Positions 57,243-64,000 of a stretch of DNA of 64,000 nt are shown here, one piece after another; the first letter of the stretch is position 1; each line of letters begins with the position of its first letter. Source of the stretch: Terebella lapidaria (lineage: Eukaryota > Annelida > Polychaeta > Terebellida > Terebellidae); assembly GCA_949152475.1 (NCBI GenBank), contig OX424561.1, positions 7,192,001 to 7,256,000 on the forward strand, written 5' to 3'. A program made the position numbers and the translations under genes. The notes beneath the pieces were generated by a model. That model was not told the origin of the DNA. It made no database searches and saw nothing but the letters and a program-made list of their open reading frames with translations.

Positions 57243-58143
57243 TTAAAGTACTAGGAACATGAAAATATGATGTGAACTCAAATGAGAGACCTAGATTTGC
57301 TGAGTAAAATGCAGTTTACTGCATGCCAATATCTCTATTTGTTAAAAAGTTATGGCCATTTGAATGTCACATTTTGGCAGCTTATGACATATGTTGGATT
57401 GAACAATTCTGGATTTTACGAGAAGCTAATTAGTATGCAAATGAGGTATTCGTGACGTAGAAGGAGGAATATTTTTAATTAGGCAAGTTTGAGTCTTAAT
57501 ATAATTGATCTGGTCAGAATTATCGCAAACCTAAACTTCAAACATTGATAGGTATGGTCAATAATCAGTGTTTTTCAAAGTGTTACTGTTGCCATGGGTA
57601 CTATTCACCTGCTGGAGTCCCTAGCAATCATTGGTTACTATGGGTCCTAACTGCCAGAAATAGGGGTTTTGACAGTATTTGATAATTGCATATTAATTAT
57701 GCATGTGGAGTCAATCCATTTTCACCTTTGGCTTTGTTTGCTTATCGATATGACTGTGGATTTGGGCCATAGCAACCCTGGTTGCTAGGGGCCTTATATC
57801 AATACTGGTGACCTTGGCAACTATCCGGATGTGGAATTCATTGACTATCGATTATGTAGAGCATGTGAAATAAGCTTTGTTGGACAATTGCAATTTCTTA
57901 AGACTTTAATATACCATTAAAACCATCTAATTAAAAAATGTTCCCCATGTGACATCATGCATACAAATTTGCATATTAATGAGCTATATGATTTTCAAAT
58001 TGTTATTTGGGCAATTTGAACTTTGAAGCACTGTAACTTTTGAAGGAATCGAGATATTCACATGCTATAAAAAACATTCTGATCAGCTCACATGGTGCTT
58101 TAATCTGAGCTCACATCATTTTTTCATGTTCCTAGTACTTTAA
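57243..58143. mobile_element. MITE-like element with TTAA target duplication
   Basis: TTAA at 57243-57246 precedes AGTACTAGGAACATGAAAA. The mirror image ends TTTTTCATGTTCCTAGTACT at 58139, followed by TTAA at 58140-58143. The inverted ends continue through GATGTGA(A/G)CTC for about 36 bases. The 890-bp interior has no frame of note. TTAA duplication is the hallmark of piggyBac-type transposition, but the terminal bases are not typical, so the class is uncertain. Confidence 0.8.
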
Positions 58144-59339
58144 ATTAATCATGAAAAGAGTATCCGTTACAATCTTGTGACATGGAAGGGAAGGCGGTTC
58201 TAATGGAGCCTAATCACCAGACTGATGCTAATTTGCAGTACAATGCAAACATAGCACCAACAGAACCACGACAGCATTTCTAACCTGCTGTCTAACCTGC
58301 TGTGGGTAGGTACATCTCAATTTAAAATAATGAAACACTGACGACCACGGGCTTTCTTCATTCCAAACCTCGTGTTATTATATTACTACTCAAGCATGCA
58401 GTTAAGGTATCATTATAATCAGTCATTCGAAAGTGAGTGTGCATAAAATAATAATGTCATGCTGCGGTGTGGTTAAATGTGGTATTCACGACGAATTCAT
58501 GGTGACTTGTGAAACCTATCCCTATTGGTTACGTCATTTCTTTTCCGAAAAGGGGCACAAATGGTGAAGGAAATAAGCTGATGAGATGGTGGTTCCTGTA
58601 TGTTTGTACAGACAGAAGTTTGAACCAGAGTATATTTTGCTGTTAGAAACGGTTTGTGTGGGACGATACAGAACACTACATATGTCGATATCAAATACAC
58701 AAGAGAATACATACGCGAAACCTTACCAATTCACAGAATAAGGCAATGAGAGCGCTACAGTTTGTGATTTATATGCCGGATTTCTGTTTCCTCCTGCCCA
58801 GAATCATTCCACATTGAAGGTAGGTTCATCTTTTCAGCGTGGGAGAAGTATAAATTTATGACGCTATACCATTCGTTAGGTCCTGACAAGGGGAAGTAAA
58901 TAGACATCACATGGAAAACCATCTTTCATCTATTCTCAAAACCATTCCAAACAGAGAACCACAATGACATGTGTTATATGTTCCCTCGCCTGTACAGAGT
59001 TGACAAAAGAAAACTAATCCAAAATGTCTAACACAACTTGATTGGGGTGTCAAATTAAATTGACATGGTCATGTTTTTCTAGCCATAATTATGATGTCAA
59101 GCGTAAATGAAGCCCAGGGGTTCATCCAATTTAATAAAAAAAAAATTACCTCACAGATAACGAGTTGGTTTGAGAGCACACCGCAGAAAGCAAAAACGGG
59201 ACAGAATTCTGCTTGAAATTAAAAAGAAGAGTACAAACGAACGAACTCCAGCTGGCATAAAATTAACATGCGCGAAAATGTTGCACAACAAGGACAAATA
59301 ACATGAATATTTTCTTCTGACGGCTAAACTGTAAACCCT
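58144..59339. other. Non-coding; fragment of the duplicated unit
   Basis: 58580-58710 resembles 54830-54950 and 61700-61810. A tandem TCTAACCTGCTG duplication lies near 58280. No gene is seen. Confidence 0.45.
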
Positions 59340-60470
59340 TAGAACGATTCGTCCAATCAAATTAGAGATAAATGTAGCTGACATGTTTGCAACGTGAACA
59401 AAGACTCAAGGAATGAGTGGAAGACGACTACCGATACCACAAAGGAACCTGGATCGAGTGGCGATTGAACGACTTAGATTTCTCATCCCGTCCTTCCTTA
59501 TTTCTGAAAGCCCACAGCATTGTTTTACTGTGAATTGTAATTACTTTGCATAGTTTACCATTCATAGCCATTCCAGGTCAAGTGGGATCCTGACCACCAT
59601 TATAGTCAGTACATGATTTGAATCAAATATTCTACAGTGATCAAATTTAATATCTAGAATATGAGTTGAGTTCGATCTCAATCGAGTTGAGTTTGAGTGG
59701 CAAAACAGCAGACTTGGAACAAACTATTACATATGTACACACGAATCCCTGTTACTAAAAGTGACAAGGTGGAGGTATAAGTAACTTACTATTGGCACAA
59801 ACGATGATTGCATTTACTCCCAGCACACGTAGAAATGTCAAGCCAAAACAAACAAACAGTGTGTCACTTATCGGACACCTCCGGAACATCTGGATTTCTC
59901 TGAATGCAAGCTAACAAAAAGCGGGGTAGATTATGCTACTATCTTGTTGTCACAACAGTGAAAGGCAGTGATACATGCAAACATTCAAGCACGTGTCAAG
60001 TACATTATTTGACATGATGCCGTCAATATCGGCATTATTTGACACATGTTTCCATAGTTGGAACACATATTATTATGTGTGACAGCCTGTCATCTCATTA
60101 CTTGCTATGTGTGCAGATAATTGTGAAATATAATGACCACTCACATCACAGGTAATTGCAGTTGTAATTGCACTCAAAAACTGCAGGATGTTCGCGACTC
60201 GGATACAAAGAGGGCGAAAGGGGCAGCTTAAATGGGAGTGTCACATCTGTGCACTAACATTATCTAGAGCATGTTAATAACACGGTCTCAATCCACCCAG
60301 AAGCTCACGAAATGATCCTATCATCTATGCCAGGATCGAATGTATTGTGCCGGATAATAACCGTTTATATTCAGGCTCATCCACTGGAGGCTACCAGATC
60401 ATTTCTGTTGAATACCAAACATTTAGGCAATGAGGGATATTGTGAGTAACACGCGGTAACGTATTCGTTT

Positions 60471-60590
60471 TATGTGTGAAATAATACACTGTTACTGAGG
60501 CGATATACACGATATCATGCCGAGCGTCAGCGAGGCGTGATGATCGTGTATATCGCCGAGGGGTGACAGTGTATTATTTGTCATACATAC
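60471..60590. repeat. Long palindrome (hairpin element)
   Basis: The left arm AATAATACACTGTTACTGAG then GCGATATACACGATATCATG is mirrored by CGTGATGATCGTGTATATCG then GTGACAGTGTATTATT, with a few mismatches. The loop contains CCGAGCGTCAGCGAGG. Arms of about 45-50 bases form a strong stem. It may be the terminus of a foldback-type or hairpin-ended element. Confidence 0.75.
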
Positions 60591-61132
60591 CGAGTAAAAC
60601 CGATTGTTTTTATTGCCAAAAACGACCAGAACCTCCCCAAATAAAGTGGAATGGTCCTCATATCGCCCCTAGAGCGGGATATGAACATTGGACTCGCCCG
60701 TCGCGCTTCACTTCAGCAAGGCCTGTACATATGAGACATACGTCTGCTCCACACGTAATAGCAATACATAACCTAAACTAGGTGGCGCCAGTGTTACCTG
60801 GTATCGACACCATTTTTATGTTCTATATCCTGGCTATGATAAGGGAATGAATTTCGTTTGTTGACACAACTCCTAGTAATGCCATAGAAGGCTATAAACG
60901 TTAAATTTGTCGTGCGCCTTCTACATGCAAATAATAGATAGAATACATTTAGACTGATCATTTATTTGGTCATTCCAGTCATACATCCGAATCATTGAAA
61001 ATTATACTTATATCACCAACCCTCCTGTTTGGTCGCTGCTTTGGCACCTATCGTCAAATGGATATGGGTTCAGTATGAACACCACAAACATATTGCAACA
61101 TGGTATCTATATAATTCTGCCTCGACCCACAG

Positions 61133-61316
61133 TGTGTGCCGTCAACCGAATTAACTTTCGGCAATGATGACAATGACTCAAGCAAACAAACACGTGTTGT
61201 TGTTGTTGTTGTTTTGGCATACACAGTTTGTACACTTGTAGTTGCTGTTGGCTGGTTCCACGCACGAAGGCGCAATATTGCCTCGTGGGATTTTTCATAT
61301 AACACACTCTCTCTAG
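61133..61316 (+). CDS. Candidate transmembrane exon, unidentified gene
   Basis: Not recognised. 184 nt on the plus strand between a CGACCCACAG acceptor and a consensus donor, CTAG followed by GTATGT. It encodes STELTFGNDDNDSSKQT, a hydrophobic run VVVVVVLAYTVCTLVVAVGW of about 21 residues, then basic HARRRN and ASWDFSYNTLSLG. The layout of outside segment, membrane helix, basic stop-transfer and an aromatic segment ending in Gly suits a single-pass receptor, but part of the hydrophobic run is a (GTT)n repeat. No neighbouring exon was found, and the region is an insertion relative to the paralogous copy. Confidence 0.25.
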
Positions 61317-62650
61317 GTATGTATTTCCGAAAGGTAGCCATCTCAATGCAATGGAAATTGTATAATTGACTTGTCTCTCCATGATATTGGTCTAGCTCAT
61401 CCAAATGAAGGCTAGACCACCATGATCACTTGAACAATGTTGCCCTCGACGTACCTGAGAGCTATACTCCACAAATTATCTCTTTCGAAATCATGCTAAA
61501 CCTATCCCTGTCGTTGCAAGATTTCTTTTAGTCATGCTAAATAGATGTTTGTTGGTATTTGTTGGTATTTTGCAAGAAATGGAACAAATACTGACGGGAG
61601 TGAGTTTCGAATTGAAGGATTGATATTGGCTTTTCGTTCGAATGTTCATGGCTGTACTATGTCACGATTGCACGGCAACATTAATACCGTTTGATTATAC
61701 AACAGCACACTGTTTATATATTCAATCTGTTTGTAGGTTTGGTGGTTTCCACGGCGGGGGTTTAATGTAACTCCAGATGTCGATATCAAATAAACATGGT
61801 AAGGCACACTTGGAATGCTCTCAAATAAAACATAACAATACAAGACCACTGGAGCCGTTCATGAGAGCGCTAATACCTGTCTTCAGGTCTTGAGAGTGCT
61901 GGTCGTTTTGCATGAAGCTAGTTTTTAGCAGTTCTCTCAAGAGCCTTCAAAGGATGCAACGCTATTTCTATCTTTTTATAAAAGAAAGAAGGAATGCAAG
62001 ACACAAACAACTGCCCATCACGTGCATGATTTCCCATCATCAAACGCACGTGTCAGAAGAAAACAAAACTAATCCGGAATACCTAACGCCACTGGATTAG
62101 ATTAAATCAGCATGAGCCTGCTTCTCTGTGCCAGAGTTAAGATGACAGGTGTAACTAATGCCCCGAGGACGCTTTTGAGAAACGAGAATCAAAATTTATC
62201 TCTCTTTGCAGATATTGGTTATAAGTCACGTCAATTATTTTCGACCGAACTGTTCTGATCCAAGCTCACATCAACTCGATAATTCCGAATGATCTCATGG
62301 TGGCAAGGCAAGGACATAGACTGATCCCTGGTCTTCATGGCATCCCCCGAAACACCCCCCGCCCTCTCCCCACCACCACCAACACTACCACCATCCAAGG
62401 ACGGACAAACATCTTGAGAGAGCTGTCCATGTTTGGATACATTTCGAACAAATTTATGACTGTCTCATGATGTAACACCGCTTTCCTTTGTCAACGAATA
62501 AAAAAAAACTATTATATTGAGGAATCGATAACATCATGGTGAGAATCTCTCCATAACATGCATTTTCATGACTTCCAGCAATTTTATGGCTCCTCTCCAG
62601 TCGCTGATTTCACTACACTAAAGGGTAGCTGTGAAACACATAAATTCATG

Positions 62651-63203
62651 CCAAATGTTATCCGGAATGGATTGACAGGCTATTGTCACAATTGTGTGAC
62701 TATGAGATAGGAATATTTCGAGTATTTCCAAGACCCATTCCATGAATAAATACACGGCCATATACGTGTATTTTACCAGATATCATGGGAAAATTATGCT
62801 TACTGGGGTATATCAATAATGTGATATTCTTATCATCGACAATATTCGATACAAACAGTATTCATATCAATAACCTGTTATTTTGTGCCACACCCCAACA
62901 TCTGATTATCAGCTCTATAAAGGATCATCATTTCGAAATATAATGACCACTGACATCACATGTAATTGCGTTTATGTTTACCATTAGAAGGGAAAACGAT
63001 GTTCTTGACACAGGTGCACAGGTGACAAAAGGGGCAGTTTGAATGGGCACGTCATATTTATGCACTAACATTACCTTGGCATGTTATTTACACGTACGCA
63101 TTCCACCCGAAAACTAGAGAAATGGTAATCAAGAATATTTGGTCCTATCAACCCAAGTCTGAGGTGTTGTCCCAACCCAATCAACCAAAAATGTCCATCG
63201 TAC
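62651..63203. other. Non-coding; third partial copy of the duplicated unit
   Basis: 62930-63120 matches 60120-60310 and 54150-54310 (GAAATATAATGACCACT, then a hexanucleotide-variable stretch and a GTGTCATAT...TGCACTAACATTA segment). Nothing else is recognised. Confidence 0.5.
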
Positions 63204-63612
63204 TTGCATGATATATATACCGTTAAGACATGTACCTATGACCTTCGCAATGACTTATCACTCAAATTGCCCTATTTTAATACTATCAACTATGGCAAAA
63301 ATACTTTGTCTTATCAAGGAGCGTGTTTATGGAATCTACTACCGTCTGAAATTAAACACAATACGGAATTGAAAGAATTCAAAAGCAATTTGATAAAATG
63401 GAATCCAAAATGTGGATGTCAAAGCTGTCACTTGTGCAAACTAGGCAAATTATGAGAACCGAACCACTGTTTCTTTTCACCGCTCATCTGTATACAATCA
63501 TCCCTGTTGTCATTCATGTATCGTTTCATGTCGATTACTAGCTTCGGCTAATGTTTATATTGTACCTTTTATCGACGTTAAATAAAATTTTACTTACTTA
63601 CTTACTTACTTA
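63204..63612 (+). mobile_element. 5'-truncated non-LTR retrotransposon 3' end
   Basis: The frame to 63455 encodes the usual C-terminal tail of a LINE reverse transcriptase: YDLRNDLSLKLPYFNTINYG then SYQGACLWNLLPSEIKH and a Cys/His end WNPKCGCQSCHLCKLGKL. A 3' UTR of about 130 bases follows, then AATAAAATTTTACTTACTTA with an (ACTT)n tail. Recognisable LINE sequence begins near 63226, so this is a severely truncated insertion. The clade (CR1/Jockey-like) is a guess. Confidence 0.75.
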
Positions 63613-63854
63613 TAAAGAACAGATATATTCGTGTTTGTGCATTGGAAACTACATATATGTACTATTCCATTTTTGTTCAGTGCAGATCACAATAGATACC
63701 AGATGGATGAAATGGTAGGTATTCAGGCACTTGCATAACATGTTGTATGTGCACGAGGGTTTTACTCTTCCTAGGGTAAACATTGACAGTTCTCTGTACA
63801 GCCTCAATCGCACTATTTGCCCCCTGCCATCAATGTATGTTGTGTAGAACATTA

Positions 63855-64000
63855 GGCCGACCAGTCCGTAGGTATTATGAAAATGTATCTCCTACATTCA
63901 CACCCATAACATATATATGATCCCAACCCTGATCGGCCTAATCAGGCCGACCAGTCCGTAGGTAATATGAAAATGTATCTCCACCATTAACACCCATAAC
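63855..64000. repeat. 90-bp tandem repeat at the window edge
   Basis: GGCCGACCAGTCCGTAGGTA begins at 63855 and 63945, with matching downstream text (ATGAAAATGTATCTCC, CACCCATAAC). The second unit ends with the window, so a longer array may follow. Confidence 0.75.

Larger units (their letters stand above)
59340..62650. repeat. Tandem segmental duplication, copy 2 (partner 53.17-55.62 kb)
   Basis: Same landmarks as copy 1. Between 60471 and about 61430 it contains nearly 1 kb absent from copy 1, which begins with the palindrome at 60471 and includes the candidate exon at 61133. This stretch was therefore inserted after the duplication or lost from copy 1. Confidence 0.65.

Noticed and set aside
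61054..61404. 116-codon minus-strand frame
   Set aside because: Poly-Thr/Gln text from a (GTT)n run; the opposite strand has the better exon structure.
1..64000. tRNA, rRNA or snRNA genes
   Set aside because: No segment combining A- and B-box-like motifs with a cloverleaf, and no rRNA-like sequence, was found by eye; a tRNAscan or Infernal run would be decisive.

Overview
The window reads as nuclear genomic DNA of an animal, most probably a mollusc. It is AT-rich, has spliced genes with long introns, and is crowded with transposon debris: Penelope-like reverse transcriptase, 3' ends of non-LTR retrotransposons, and many non-autonomous elements with a tandem-repeat core and hairpin ends. The gastropod or bivalve assignment is inferred from the style of these repeats and is not proven. 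Nothing prokaryotic, no CRISPR array, no rRNA and no convincing tRNA was seen.

Two host genes are clearly supported, both on the minus strand. The first is the C-terminal part of a B3GALNT2-like beta-1,3-N-acetylgalactosaminyltransferase. Seven exons between 28190 and 39951 join in phase to one open frame of 291 residues. Its N-terminal exons were not confidently found; possible upstream exons lie at 43529-43617 and 44282-44392. The second is a complete single-exon class A GPCR (355 aa) at 48042-49109, upstream of the visible transferase exons.

Layout: 1-10.3 kb is a decayed paralogous copy of the transferase locus, with ruined exon relics at 2.2, 5.3, 5.6 and 6.0 kb and a recent local duplication (1.03-1.93 versus 4.07-4.95 kb). 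10.3-19 kb holds another transposon element, two further partial relics (12.0 and 14.2-14.7 kb) and two tandem-core elements. 19-27 kb is mostly three large non-autonomous elements. 28-40 kb is the intact transferase, whose 9.2-kb intron contains a Penelope-like insertion and a nested element with a 134-bp satellite. 40-48 kb is upstream flank with a second, opposite-strand Penelope-like copy and blocks paralogous to 7-10 kb. 48-52 kb is the GPCR, its upstream region and a GC-rich patch. 52-64 kb is non-coding and contains an approximately 6-kb tandem duplication (53.2-55.6 versus 59.3-62.6 kb), a TTAA-flanked element, a long palindrome and a LINE 3' end.

The most unusual signal is the 134-bp satellite. 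Nearly every monomer carries a direct repeat of AGGTCA spaced by one base (DR1) between oppositely oriented TCAAGGTCA sites, so the intron holds dozens of potential nuclear-receptor sites. The second is a transposon family whose terminal hairpin shows compensatory base changes between subfamilies. Exon boundaries were worked out by eye from splice consensus and phase; homology statements rest on remembered family motifs, not on searches.
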